A stretch of 64,000 nt of DNA from Peribacillus frigoritolerans_B (GTDB taxonomy: Bacteria > Bacillota > Bacilli > Bacillales > DSM-1321). The translations under genes were made by a program, and so were the position numbers. The notes below the pieces were generated by a model. It did no database searches. It was not told the origin of the DNA and saw only the letters and a program-made list of their open reading frames with translations. Every line of letters begins with the position of its first letter. Within the stretch, counting starts at the first letter, position 1. The stretch is from the NCBI RefSeq assembly GCF_044762665.1, contig NZ_JBIWES010000011.1, forward strand, positions 1 to 64,000, read 5' to 3'. Below, piece after piece: positions 32,671 through 42,117 of the stretch.

Positions 32671-33873
32671 TCATAAAAGAGTTAATTCTTTTTTCAATTC
32701 ACGATGTAATACTTCTCCTATACGCTTTATCCCTTCAATAATCTTCTCTTTAGACATATTGGAGTAATTTAAACGTAATGTATTTTTTTGTGTACCATTT
32801 GGAAAAAATGGAGTACCAGGAACACAAGCAACATTATTTTTTAAGCACTCTGTAAATATATGCCTTGAATCAATGCCCTCAGGAAGCTCGACCCAAATAA
32901 ATAAACCACCTTCCGGCTTACTATAAGACAAGTTCTTTGGGAAAAATTCTTCAATACTGCGCATCATCTCTATACATCTTGTTTTATATACTGCTTTGAT
33001 TTTATTTATGTGCTCTTCCATATCGTAAATTTCCAAATACTTAGCTGTAATTCTTTGAGCAAGGCTGTCCGTATGTAAGTCAGCTGTTTGTTTAAAAGCA
33101 ACATACTTTTCAATGAAAGATTCGTCTGCACATATCCATCCAAGCCGAAGACCGGGAGTGAAAATCTTAGAGAATGTGCTTATATAAATTACTCTGTTCT
33201 CTGTGTCAAAATGTTTCACAGGGGGGAGTTCCTCTCCAGCAAATCTTACGGCCCCATAGGGATTATCCTCTACAATCAGTACATCATATTGATTTGCAAG
33301 CTCAATCATTCTTTTTCGTCTTTCGAGTTTTAATGTGCGACCTGTAGGGTTTTGAAAATCTGGAATAGTATAGATGAATTTTGTGTTAGGATGCTTTTGC
33401 AGCTTTTTCTCCAGCTCTTCCATAACCATTCCATCATCATCCATAACTACTTCAACAAATTTGGCATCGTATGACTTGAATACGTTAATTGCTGCAAGAT
33501 AGGTTGGGCTTTCACAAATAATGGTATCTCCCTCATTGATAAATGATCTTCCAGTAAGGTCGATTGCTTGCTGGGACCCTGATGTGATAAGAACATTTTC
33601 AATAGTGGAGTTGATCCCAATATCTTTCATTCTTTGACTAATAGCTTCTCTTAAAGGAATATATCCTTCAGTCGTACCATATTGAAGAGAAGCTGCACCT
33701 TCTTCATCCAATACAGCATTGCAAGCATTCTTAAGATTTTCTACAGGAAACAACTCTGGAGCTGGCAGGCCTCCTGCAAAAGAGATGACTTCTGGTCTTT
33801 CCGTTACTTTTAATATTTCACGTGTCTCAGAAGATTTTACTAAACGAGCTCTCTCCGCAAATTTATTTTTCAT
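32671..33873 (-). CDS. PLP-dependent aminotransferase, class I/II
   Basis: 400 residues, fold-type I. VISFAGGLPAPELFPVE (about 29-45) and LQYGTTEGYIPLREAI (about 63-78) are typical of the 2-aminoadipate/aromatic aminotransferase group related to MocR C-domains. The PLP lysine is in STFSKIFTPGLRLGW (about 231-245). PDFQNPTGRTL (about 168) and LRLNYSNM (C-terminal Arg) bind cofactor and substrate carboxylate. It is downstream of an MFS transporter and a MocR regulator on the same strand. Probably transaminates an amino acid that the set imports or exports. Substrate not deducible. Confidence 0.88.
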   Translation of the reverse strand: MKNKFAERARLVKSSETREILKVTERPEVISFAGGLPAPELFPVENLKNACNAVLDEEGAASLQYGTTEGYIPLREAISQRMKDIGINSTIENVLITSGSQQAIDLTGRSFINEGDTIICESPTYLAAINVFKSYDAKFVEVVMDDDGMVMEELEKKLQKHPNTKFIYTIPDFQNPTGRTLKLERRKRMIELANQYDVLIVEDNPYGAVRFAGEELPPVKHFDTENRVIYISTFSKIFTPGLRLGWICADESFIEKYVAFKQTADLHTDSLAQRITAKYLEIYDMEEHINKIKAVYKTRCIEMMRSIEEFFPKNLSYSKPEGGLFIWVELPEGIDSRHIFTECLKNNVACVPGTPFFPNGTQKNTLRLNYSNMSKEKIIEGIKRIGEVLHRELKKELTLL

Positions 33874-33987
33874 CTATAACCATTCCCTTTTTTTTTTGCA
33901 ATTGGTTACGTTTAACAATTAATTTAAAAGTCTAATAGGCTATCTTTATTCTAGTTAAATATTGAATTTTCAGTTATTTTAATATGG

Positions 33988-35292
33988 TTATACCTTACTC
34001 TGATTGACGCCTGCCCAAATAACAAATGGAATAAGCAGTAATGAAAGCACAGCACCAGCAATTGAAAGGGTTGCATAACTAGAATGTGCTACAATGATTC
34101 CTGATAAGCCTCCTCCCAATGCTCCTGACAAAGCAATCCAAACATCTACAGAACCCTGCGTTTTAGCCCTAGTGGATGGTGGAGTTGCATCCACCAGGAT
34201 TGCTGTGCCGCTAATTAAACCAAAATTCCAGCCAAGTCCAAGTAAAGCAAGTGCTGTAATGAGGACTACCATCGAATCAGCTGGTCCCATAGCAGCTAGA
34301 ATGCCTGAAGCAAGTAGCGTAACGGCAGAAGCTATGGCCATAGCGGAACGGCCAATTTTATCAACAAGAAAACCAGTTACTAATGAAGGAAAAAACATAG
34401 CACCTATGTGAAATCCAATGACAAGCCCTACTTCATTCAAACCATGTCCATGGTGTCCCATATGTATGGGTGTCATCGTCATAATTGCCGTCATCACAAA
34501 TTGAGTTAGAACCATAACTGATGCTCCTGCAAAAATTCCTCGCCTGTTTACCGATAATGTATGAGAATTTCCCTCTAAAGGTAAATTACTGGTTTTTCTT
34601 TGAGCATCTGATAGTGCTTTTGCAACAATAAAGGGATCAGGACGAAGTAAAATTAACAGAACTAAACCAGCAAGTATATAAGCAGCAGCAGCTAATATAA
34701 ATGGACCAGCTAAAGAAGGAATTCCTATGGATACCGCAAATTCACCCATTACATCCATCAGGTTTGGGCCTGCAACTGCACCGAATGTGGTGGAAACCAT
34801 GGCCATACTAATAGCCTTCGCCCTTTGTGTTGAGTTTGCCAAGTCAGTTCCTGCGTAGCGTGCTTGTAAGTTGGTTGCTGATCCAGCCCCATAGATAAGC
34901 AGCGATATAAATAAAAGTAGAATGCTATTTGTTAATGCTGAAATGACTACACCAATGGCGCCGATGCCTCCAGCCAAAAATCCTGTCGTAAGTCCAGAAC
35001 GACGTCCAAACCGCTGAGAAAGACGTCCCACAAGCAGTGCCGCCCCTGCTGACCCTAAAGTAAATAACGCCGTAGGAATTCCCGAAACACTATCTGTACC
35101 TAGCATGTCTTGGGCTATAAGAGCCCCCACTGTTATTCCTGCAGCAAGTCCTGCTCCTCCAAAAATTTGGGATATTACAACAACAATTAATGTTCTTTTA
35201 TATAATTGTTGTTGTTTTTCTGAAGAACCAATGTAACCTTGTAACCAAGCCGATTGGACGTCCAACTCCTTTACACTATCTTTATGTAACAT
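33988..35292 (-). CDS. MFS transporter
   Basis: 434 residues with about 12 hydrophobic helices. The cytoplasmic loop motif between helices 2 and 3 is GRLSQRFGRRSGLTTG. A cytosolic middle loop lies near 215-245 (RPDPFIVAKALSDAQRKTSN). A polar N-terminal tail of about 27 residues precedes helix 1. GAAAGGAAGG precedes the ATG. It lies between the MocR regulator and the aminotransferase, which suggests an amino acid or related compound as cargo. The upstream gap contains the same palindrome found before the MocR gene. Confidence 0.88.
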   Translation of the reverse strand: MLHKDSVKELDVQSAWLQGYIGSSEKQQQLYKRTLIVVVISQIFGGAGLAAGITVGALIAQDMLGTDSVSGIPTALFTLGSAGAALLVGRLSQRFGRRSGLTTGFLAGGIGAIGVVISALTNSILLLFISLLIYGAGSATNLQARYAGTDLANSTQRAKAISMAMVSTTFGAVAGPNLMDVMGEFAVSIGIPSLAGPFILAAAAYILAGLVLLILLRPDPFIVAKALSDAQRKTSNLPLEGNSHTLSVNRRGIFAGASVMVLTQFVMTAIMTMTPIHMGHHGHGLNEVGLVIGFHIGAMFFPSLVTGFLVDKIGRSAMAIASAVTLLASGILAAMGPADSMVVLITALALLGLGWNFGLISGTAILVDATPPSTRAKTQGSVDVWIALSGALGGGLSGIIVAHSSYATLSIAGAVLSLLLIPFVIWAGVNQSKV

Positions 35293-35374
35293 AACAACCT
35301 TCCTTTCTAGAAAGCTAATTCCATTTAATATAATTCTCCAACTGGATTTGAATCATCATAACACTCGTAAAAAA

Positions 35375-35400
35375 GCCATACAATATTATAATTGTATGGC
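35375..35400. promoter_or_regulatory. palindromic operator/hairpin before the MFS gene
   Basis: GCCATACAAT-ATTATA-ATTGTATGGC, perfect 10-bp arms. A shorter relative (ATACAATTATATGATTGTG, 36815-36833) lies upstream of the MocR gene, so both may bind the MocR regulator. A transcription pause or terminator role cannot be excluded. Confidence 0.5.
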
Positions 35401-35408
35401 GAACAATA

Positions 35409-36797
35409 TTACGTAAAATCGTTTAGTAAACGTTCCAGGATAATCAATCCTCGCTCAAGCTCTTCAAGCGTTTCCGGTGCACAGACAGAAACCCTTACAG
35501 CCCTCTCTGGACAACTATTTCCGACTACAAAACGTTCAGCTGCATACACTTGCACCCCCTGCTGTGCAGCTAACGTTTCAAATTCAGCCCCTGTAATCTT
35601 GCCTGGTAATAGCAACCAACGAAAGATGCCTGTTTCCACACCTAAACACGTATAGTCTGCCAAATATCGATTTACGACTTGGTTTCTGCGAATAGTTTGT
35701 TCCCGATGACCCTCAATTAAGACTTCAAATTGATTCGATACAATCATACGTGCTGTAAGTTCTGCTAGTAACGGGGAAACGGTTATATTTAAATTATAAA
35801 GTGCCTTTGAAATTGGCTCCTTGAATTGACTCGGAACTGCTACATAGGCTAGACGCAACCCTGGTGCTAATGATTTAGATAAACTTGCAATATAGATGAC
35901 CTGTTCTGGAGCAAATGATGCGACTGCTGGAAGTGGTTTTTTGTTGAGAAGATGGTACGATGCATCTTCAATAATGAACTGTTTATACTTTTTGGCAATT
36001 GCTGCAATCATTTTTCGATTTTCAACAGACATGAAGGAAGCTGTCGGGTTATGATAATCCGGGATCAAGTAACTGCCTTTGATATTGTCATTTTTACACG
36101 CATATTCAAAGGCAGTTGGACTCATTTCATAGTTCTCTGATTTTATCGGCACTATCTGCACACTAAGCATCGCAGCAACAGTTTTCAAACCAGGGTAAGT
36201 ATGATGATCAACACCAATACGATCCCCAGGCTTACAAAGACTCGCCAGTGTGGCAGCAATCGCATTTTGACCCCCATTTGCAAATAAAATGTGATCAACT
36301 GTTGTTTCAAACCCACCTCTTTGGATTAGCTTTATAGCCGCATCCTTTTGCCAAAGGCTTTCGCCTGCTCGACCATAACCAAACCATTTTTCAATATCTG
36401 TTTCTTGCAGCATACTTTTCAGTTGAAGTAGCAGTGGCTCGTAAGAAGCATTATCTGGTAGTGTCGCTCCCATTTCAATTAAATGCTTCGGCTTTGTATC
36501 TTCAAGTAAATACGCATTTGATAACGCATCATACGATACAAATGTGCCACTTCCAACAGTTGCACTTAACAAGCCCTTTAACTCACACACTTTAAACGCT
36601 TTTGAAATGGTACTCAAATTCAAATCTAAATAATCGGCTAGTTCTCGCTGTGGAGGAAGTTTTGTTCCAGGTAATAAAACTCCGTTTAAAATATCCTGTT
36701 CCAATTGCCCTGCTAGTGCTTGATAAATAGGCTTTTCATTTTTATCAATCGATGGCTTCCAGCTCATCGGATAGTTTTCAAAAGAATTAATTGGCAT
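35409..36797 (-). CDS. MocR-type regulator: GntR wHTH fused to an aminotransferase domain
   Basis: 462 residues from the ATG at 36797; an ATG three codons earlier touches the AAAGGA site. Residues about 10-80 form a GntR winged helix (KPIYQALAGQLEQDILNGVL … ELADYLDLNLSTISKAFKVC). Residues 120-462 are a fold-type I PLP domain with the lysine in IASLSKSLAPGLRLAYV. MocR proteins use PLP adducts as effectors to control amine and amino acid genes. It probably controls the MFS and aminotransferase genes downstream and itself, through ATACAAT palindromes. Confidence 0.9.
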   Translation of the reverse strand: MPINSFENYPMSWKPSIDKNEKPIYQALAGQLEQDILNGVLLPGTKLPPQRELADYLDLNLSTISKAFKVCELKGLLSATVGSGTFVSYDALSNAYLLEDTKPKHLIEMGATLPDNASYEPLLLQLKSMLQETDIEKWFGYGRAGESLWQKDAAIKLIQRGGFETTVDHILFANGGQNAIAATLASLCKPGDRIGVDHHTYPGLKTVAAMLSVQIVPIKSENYEMSPTAFEYACKNDNIKGSYLIPDYHNPTASFMSVENRKMIAAIAKKYKQFIIEDASYHLLNKKPLPAVASFAPEQVIYIASLSKSLAPGLRLAYVAVPSQFKEPISKALYNLNITVSPLLAELTARMIVSNQFEVLIEGHREQTIRRNQVVNRYLADYTCLGVETGIFRWLLLPGKITGAEFETLAAQQGVQVYAAERFVVGNSCPERAVRVSVCAPETLEELERGLIILERLLNDFT

Positions 36798-36814
36798 GAT
36801 ACGCATCCTTTTTC

Positions 36815-36833
36815 ATACAATTATATGATTGTG
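36815..36833. promoter_or_regulatory. candidate MocR operator upstream of its gene
   Basis: ATACAAT-TATATG-ATTGTG, related to the perfect palindrome at 35375-35400. Confidence 0.45.
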
Positions 36834-36839
36834 CCATTT

Positions 36840-37275
36840 ATAAAACAATTAAACTTTTCTTAACCCTTTAACGAATATCTGAGTAGCAATTGTTTTGACT
36901 AAATTGCCAGCAATAATATCGGGTCTTATTTTATAAACAACTATATTATTTATTCACACCAAATATAGCTTTAATATAGAGCTCGATTAAAATTCCTTCC
37001 AACCTAGAAGACGATTCTTGGACACGGCGAAAAAATTGAAACCTTGAATTGTATAATCTGCACTCCTAGACACAAATAACAACTCCTTCTGATTACCTAT
37101 TCTGAGTGTTCAACATAATAAAATGTTGCATTCAAATAAAAATGATACCCGTTTTTTGAATACTAACATACGCTAACTTTAGATCCTCTTTTTCGTGAAA
37201 ACGGTTGTACTGACAATATTTAACTGCCAATTAGGATGTAAATTCATCAAGTTTAAGATAAAGAGGGGATGATTA
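36840..37275. other. intergenic region upstream of the collagen-like gene
   Basis: No gene seen in about 430 bases. It contains a sigma-K-like promoter (37147-37175) and ends with the GAGGGGATG ribosome site of the collagen-like gene. Confidence 0.45.
37147..37175 (+). promoter_or_regulatory. sigma-K-like promoter candidate
   Basis: -35 ACC (37147-37149), a 17-base gap and CATACGCTA (37167-37175), matching AC-N16/17-CATANNNTA. It lies about 100 bases before the collagen-like gene, as expected for a late mother-cell product. Confidence 0.4.
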
Positions 37276-40200
37276 ATGGCAATTTTATCAACCGGACCGA
37301 TTGAAAATCGTCTGGTTGGTGGGGTCAGACCCACCCAACAAGTGACAGTTAAAATCGTTAACAATGATTCAACAAATTCTTCTACTGTTTTCATACAGGG
37401 ATATTACTTAAACGGGACCAGAACGTTGTATGTCCTTGAACTTTTCAACGTTGCCCCTAATAAAGTGATAACGAAGGATTATTTTGCCAACTTTGATGCA
37501 TTTGAATTCGTTTTTACAACAAGTGGTCCAGCAGAAAGTACTGAAATTTCAGTTTGGGGGAAAAATGCCTCTGGACAGTTAGTAACAGCTCATCGTCTTG
37601 TATCGGATGAACTTTTGGGATCTGAAGCAGCAGGGCCCCAAGGACCACCGGGACCTCAAGGCGTTCAAGGACCCCAAGGAGAGCAAGGACCTCAAGGCGT
37701 TCAAGGACCCCAAGGAGAGCAAGGACCTCAAGGCGTTCAAGGACCCCAAGGGGAACAAGGGCCTCAGGGGGATCAAGGACCTCAAGGGGAACAAGGGCCT
37801 CAAGGCGTTCAAGGACCCCAAGGCGATCAAGGACCTCAAGGCGATCAAGGACCTCAAGGCGATCAAGGACCTCAAGGCGATCAAGGACCTCAAGGCGATC
37901 AAGGGCCTCAGGGGGATCAAGGACCTCAAGGCGATCAAGGACCTCAAGGCGTTCAAGGACCCCAAGGCGATCAAGGACCTCAAGGCGTTCAAGGACCCCA
38001 AGGAGAGCAAGGACCTCAAGGCGATCAAGGGCCTCAGGGGGATCAAGGCCCTCAAGGCGATCAAGGACCCCAAGGAGAGCAAGGCCCTCAAGGCGTTCAA
38101 GGACCCCAAGGCAATCAAGGCCCTCAAGGCGTTCAAGGGCCTCAAGGCGTTCAAGGCCCTCAGGGGGATCAAGGACCCCAAGGAGAGCAAGGCCCTCAAG
38201 GCGTTCAAGGGCCTCAAGGTGTTCAAGGACCTCAAGGCGTTCAAGGACCCCAAAGCAATCAAGGGCCTCAAGGCATTCAAGGACCTCAAGGCGATCAAGG
38301 ACCTCAAGGCGTTCAAGGACCCCAAAGCAATCAAGGGCCTCAAGGCATTCAAGGACCTCAAGGCGATCAAGGACCTCAAGGCGATCAAGGACCCCAAGGC
38401 GATCAAGGACCTCAAGGCGATCAAGGACCTCAAGGCGTTCAAGGACCCCAAGGCGATCAAGGACCTCAAGGCATTCAAGGGCCTCAAGGCGATCAAGGAC
38501 CTCAAGGGGAACAAGGGCCTCAAGGGGAACAAGGGCCTCAGGGGGATCAAGGATCTCAAGGGGAACAAGGGCCTCAGGGGGATCAAGGACCTCAAGGGGA
38601 ACAAGGGCCTCAAGGGGAGCAAGGGCCTCAAGGGGAGCAAGGGCCTCAAGGAGAACAAGGGCCTCAGGGGAATCAAGGCGTTCAAGGACCTCAAGGCGTT
38701 CAAGGACCCCAAGGGGATCAAGGACCCCAAGGCGATCAAGGACCTCAAGGCGATCAAGGACCTCAAGGGGAACAAGGGCCTCAGGGGGATCAAGGACCTC
38801 AAGGCGATCAAGGACCTCAAGGGGTACAAGGGCCTCAAGGGGAACAAGGGCCTCAAGGGGAGCAAGGGCCTCAAGGAGAGCAAGGGCCTCAAGGAGAACA
38901 AGGGCCTCAGGGGAATCAAGGCGTTCAAGGACCTCAAGGCGTTCAAGGACCCCAAGGGGATCAAGGACCTCAAGGCGATCAAGGACCTCAAGGCGATCAA
39001 GGACCTCAAGGCGTTCAAGGACCCCAAGGCGATCAAGGACCTCAAGGCGATCAAGGACCTCAAGGGGAACAAGGGCCTCAGGGGGATCAAGGACCTCAAG
39101 GCGATCAAGGACCTCAAGGGGTACAAGGGCCTCAAGGGGAACAAGGGCTTCAGGGGGATCAAGGACCTCAGGGGGATCAAGGATCCCAGGGCGTTCAAGG
39201 GAATCAAGGGCCTCAGGGGGATCAAGGATCTCAAGGCGTTCGAGGGCCTCAAGGCGTTCAAGGCCCTCAAGGGGAACAAGGACCCCAAGGAGAGCAAGGA
39301 CCCCAAGGAGAGCAAGGCCCTCAAGGCGTTCAAGGACCCCAAGGAGAGCAAGGCCCTCAAGGGGAACAAGGCCCTCAAGGCGTTCAAGGACCCCAAAGCA
39401 ATCAAGGGCCTCAAGGCATTCAAGGACCTCAAGGCGATCAAGGGCCTCAAGGCGTTCAAGGACCTCAAGGCGATCAAGGACCTCAAGGCGATCAAGGACC
39501 TCAAGGCGATCAAGGACCCCAAGGAGAGCAAGGACCTCAGGGGGATCAAGGACCCCAAGGAGAGCAAGGACCTCAGGGGGATCAAGGACCTCAAGGCGAT
39601 CAAGGACCTCAAGGCGATCAAGGACCTCAAGGCGATCAAGGACCTCAAGGCGTTCAAGGGCCCCAAGGAGAGCAAGGACCTCAGGGGGATCAAGGACCTC
39701 AAGGCGTTCAAGGACCCCAAGGCGATCAAGGACCTCAAGGCGATCAAGGACCCCAAGGCGATCAAGGACCTCAAGGCGATCAAGGACCCCAAGGCGATCA
39801 AGGACCTCAAGGCGATCAAGGACCCCAAGGAGAGCAAGGACCTCAAGGGGAACAAGGGCCTCAAGGGGAACAAGGGCCTCAAGGGGAACAAGGGCCTCAA
39901 GGCGATCAAGGACCCCAAGGCGATCAAGGACCTCAAGGGGAACAAGGGCCTCAAGGGGAACAAGGGCCTCAAGGCGTTCAAGGGCCTCAGGGGGATCAAG
40001 GACCTCAAGGGGAACAAGGGCCACAAGGCGTTCAAGGGCCTCAGGGGAATCAAGGGCCTCAAGGCGTTCAAGGGCCTCAAGGGGAACAAGGGCCTCAAGG
40101 CGTTCAAGGACCTCAAGGCGTTCAAGGGCCTCAAGGGCCTCAAGGGCCTCAGGGAGCCACGGGAGCAGGTTCTCAAGTATTTTTTACAGAAGTTGCAGGT

Positions 40201-40563
40201 CCAGTTCCCCTCACAACTAATGGTACAGAAACGTCAATTGGTATATTAAATGTACCAACAACTATAGGCCAAAGCATAAAAGTAGACTATGCGATTTCGG
40301 TTGATGTTATAACAAGTGCTAACTCGAACTTTACTTTTCAAGTGCGACTTTATCGAAGCGGCGTCTTGATGGATACGCGGTCAGTTCAAAGAAGTGTTAC
40401 TGCTGCAACAACTTCAAGATTTCCAGTTGCATCGACTAATGTTAATATTGCTGCTATAACTGGAACTACATCGTATGAAATTAGAATTGCTTTTACAGCA
40501 GCAACCAATGTAACTTCAGCTAGTGCCATAAATTTAGATATAAACGCAATACGTTTTCCTTAA
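37276..40563 (+). CDS. giant collagen-like surface/exosporium protein
   Basis: 1,095 residues. Residues 1-119 are a non-collagenous N-terminal domain (MAILSTGPIENRLVGGVRPT…), beta-rich. Residues 120-965 are about 282 Gly-X-Y triplets, mostly as the hexapeptide G-P-Q-G-(D/V/E/N/I)-Q. Residues 966-1095 are a beta-rich C-terminal domain (SQVFFTEVAGPVPLTTNGTE … INLDINAIRFP) like the jelly-roll heads of BclA-type proteins. The helix region has almost no Lys or Arg, no Hyp-type GPP runs beyond its first triplets, and a few breaks where Gly becomes Ser (GPQSNQ). Proteins of this layout form hair-like surface filaments on spores. Upstream sigma-K-like sequence agrees. No signal peptide. Confidence 0.88.
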   Translation: MAILSTGPIENRLVGGVRPTQQVTVKIVNNDSTNSSTVFIQGYYLNGTRTLYVLELFNVAPNKVITKDYFANFDAFEFVFTTSGPAESTEISVWGKNASGQLVTAHRLVSDELLGSEAAGPQGPPGPQGVQGPQGEQGPQGVQGPQGEQGPQGVQGPQGEQGPQGDQGPQGEQGPQGVQGPQGDQGPQGDQGPQGDQGPQGDQGPQGDQGPQGDQGPQGDQGPQGVQGPQGDQGPQGVQGPQGEQGPQGDQGPQGDQGPQGDQGPQGEQGPQGVQGPQGNQGPQGVQGPQGVQGPQGDQGPQGEQGPQGVQGPQGVQGPQGVQGPQSNQGPQGIQGPQGDQGPQGVQGPQSNQGPQGIQGPQGDQGPQGDQGPQGDQGPQGDQGPQGVQGPQGDQGPQGIQGPQGDQGPQGEQGPQGEQGPQGDQGSQGEQGPQGDQGPQGEQGPQGEQGPQGEQGPQGEQGPQGNQGVQGPQGVQGPQGDQGPQGDQGPQGDQGPQGEQGPQGDQGPQGDQGPQGVQGPQGEQGPQGEQGPQGEQGPQGEQGPQGNQGVQGPQGVQGPQGDQGPQGDQGPQGDQGPQGVQGPQGDQGPQGDQGPQGEQGPQGDQGPQGDQGPQGVQGPQGEQGLQGDQGPQGDQGSQGVQGNQGPQGDQGSQGVRGPQGVQGPQGEQGPQGEQGPQGEQGPQGVQGPQGEQGPQGEQGPQGVQGPQSNQGPQGIQGPQGDQGPQGVQGPQGDQGPQGDQGPQGDQGPQGEQGPQGDQGPQGEQGPQGDQGPQGDQGPQGDQGPQGDQGPQGVQGPQGEQGPQGDQGPQGVQGPQGDQGPQGDQGPQGDQGPQGDQGPQGDQGPQGDQGPQGEQGPQGEQGPQGEQGPQGEQGPQGDQGPQGDQGPQGEQGPQGEQGPQGVQGPQGDQGPQGEQGPQGVQGPQGNQGPQGVQGPQGEQGPQGVQGPQGVQGPQGPQGPQGATGAGSQVFFTEVAGPVPLTTNGTETSIGILNVPTTIGQSIKVDYAISVDVITSANSNFTFQVRLYRSGVLMDTRSVQRSVTAATTSRFPVASTNVNIAAITGTTSYEIRIAFTAATNVTSASAINLDINAIRFP
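37633..40173 (+). repeat. 18-bp coding tandem repeat of the collagen region
   Basis: About 140 copies of an 18-bp unit of the form GGACCTCAAGGCGATCAA with variants (GTT, GAG, AAT at the fifth codon; CCC/CCT and GGG/GGC/GGA changes). Blocks of several units recur, for example the 38500s and the 38800s share a long segment, showing duplication in larger steps as well. It is a strong candidate for length variation between strains and for assembly error. Confidence 0.9.
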
Positions 40564-40941
40564 TAAACCTTAACCATTTTTCAAAATAGGTTGTCCCATT
40601 TTCGAAAAATTGATATCCACCGCCTATTTTTGATTGGAATAGAACAAACCTAAGTTTACGCTTGTTATTCGGGTTCGAAGAGAGTTCATCAAGGCAACCA
40701 AAACTACGTTTGTAAGGGGTATCTTGCCACTTACTTAAAAAATCCCTTAAGCGTACTAAAGATTAACTACATGAAATAGTTAGCTAAAAAGCCAAACCCT
40801 TGATACATCTGAGTTTGGCTTTTTTTCATTTTTAATCGATTATGCATGATTTTATACATTATGATTTATCAACGTTTTTGGCTTCTAAAGAAGTCTGGAA
40901 ACTGTATAAAAAAATGGGGTTTTATGCAATCTCTTATTCAA
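40564..40941. other. intergenic region after the collagen-like gene
   Basis: No gene seen. Two short frames near 40660-40760 could be debris. The only clear signal is the terminator at 40785-40827. Confidence 0.4.
40785..40827 (+). terminator. terminator
   Basis: AAAAAGCCAAAC pairs with GTTTGGCTTTTTTT; it closes the collagen-like transcript about 220 bases after the stop. Confidence 0.85.
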
Positions 40942-41062
40942 CTAACACCACCTATTAGCCATTCATGCAGTAAAATCGGTTCTGCACCACAGAGAATGAA
41001 AATGGATTAGAACCGTCAATACTGATTCTATGGGTGGGAGGGGCAGGTCGGTAAACTATGCG
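40942..41062 (+). repeat. structured repeat, copy B
   Basis: Begins CTAACACCACCTATTAGCCATTCATG and continues CACCACAGAGAATGAAAATG to GGTCGGTAAACTATG. It aligns with the reverse complement of copy A (1966-2161) for about 120 bases and then stops abruptly. So this is a 3'-truncated, diverged copy. No transposase is attached. Confidence 0.5.
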
Positions 41063-41089
41063 TTAGAGCTTTGGAGTGATTATATAATA

Positions 41090-41503
41090 TTATGGATAAG
41101 AATATGATATTCCTGAAAAATTAACTGGTCCAACAACATCTGCAGCGGATGCAGCATTTTCTAGTTGAACAGTTAACAAATATGATTCGTTGATTGTAGC
41201 AGGAACATTCGTATCAATTGCATGAAGTGTAACCGTTTGTTCTTGTCCTGCTGATAATAGTACTTCTTCTCTACTAGAAAAAATAATTTGGTTACCTCTA
41301 AATATGTTAAATATCAATACTGGGGCTAATACGGCAGATCTAACACCTACTGTAGCATTTAATATTACCCTATTCTCACCTTGTGGAATAACTAAACCAA
41401 ATAATCCAAGAGAGATTGGTGCTGTAGTGACCTCTCTATCAAAAGCACCACTCACCTGAGGACCAGGTACACTTGTCCCAACACTTACAACATTTGCCAT
41501 CAT
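41090..41503 (-). CDS. small beta-rich surface protein, exosporium head-like
   Basis: 137 residues (a second ATG three bases on would give 136; AAAGGAG suits either). The sequence has alternating hydrophobic residues: ISLGLFGLVIPQGENRVILN, VLIFNIFRGNQIIFSS, and the end GPVNFSGISYSYP. This resembles the C-terminal globular domains of Bacillus collagen-like and exosporium proteins, without a collagen stretch. No signal peptide. It lies convergent to the giant collagen-like gene, so a shared place on the spore surface is likely but inferred. Confidence 0.6.
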   Translation of the reverse strand: MMANVVSVGTSVPGPQVSGAFDREVTTAPISLGLFGLVIPQGENRVILNATVGVRSAVLAPVLIFNIFRGNQIIFSSREEVLLSAGQEQTVTLHAIDTNVPATINESYLLTVQLENAASAADVVGPVNFSGISYSYP

Positions 41504-42117
41504 AACAACTCCTTTTAATATTTCCTTATATTTTATTAAGTTTTATTTTAATTGATTGGGTTAAAGCCAATTTTAATATAATTTAGCAAGGTTTATTTAA
41601 AGTAGCGTAGTTCCCGAAACTGTTGGAAGAGGAAAACTTTGATGGACTAACGATGTAAAAAATCATGCATAAACAAAAAAATAAGAATGCTATTACTGAA
41701 AAAAGCGAATCCCATTACCAAGGGATTCGCTTTTTTTTATGCCTCTTTTGGCTAACTTTCTAATTATTAGAGTGTGGGGAAATATGATGTTTGTTAATAG
41801 AATATTATTTCGCTTTGATGTGAAAGTTAATAAAAAGAGCAAATGGATCTCCGTCTGTTATCAACGGTTTTTCGAGCTAAATAGAATCTGAAAATATACT
41901 AGTTTGAAAAGACGAAAACCATGTTAGCTGCTGAACTATAAAAATGTGAGTCAATCACTTAGACATAATCGAGTTTTACCAAAAGAAGTACAACAATAAC
42001 GATCAATATAGAGTTATACCAGTAAAGCTTAACTAGACTTGTATATCGTATTCATGTAATACTTTGGAATCTTGGAATACTATTCCCATGCAATAAAGTT
42101 CACCCTTGGTAACGAAG
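41504..42117. other. intergenic region
   Basis: About 600 bases with a strong terminator (41698-41738) and no supported gene. Confidence 0.45.
41698..41738. terminator. bidirectional terminator
   Basis: AAAAAAGCGAATCCC-N8-GGGATTCGCTTTTTTTT. It probably ends the minus-strand methyltransferase transcript. Confidence 0.85.

Noticed and set aside
37514..40249. Three very long open frames (836, 865 and 883 codons) overlapping the collagen-like gene in other frames and strand
   Set aside because: They are created by the 18-bp repeat of the collagen gene, which stays open in several frames. Their products are simple Leu/Arg/Lys/Asp repeats without ribosome sites.
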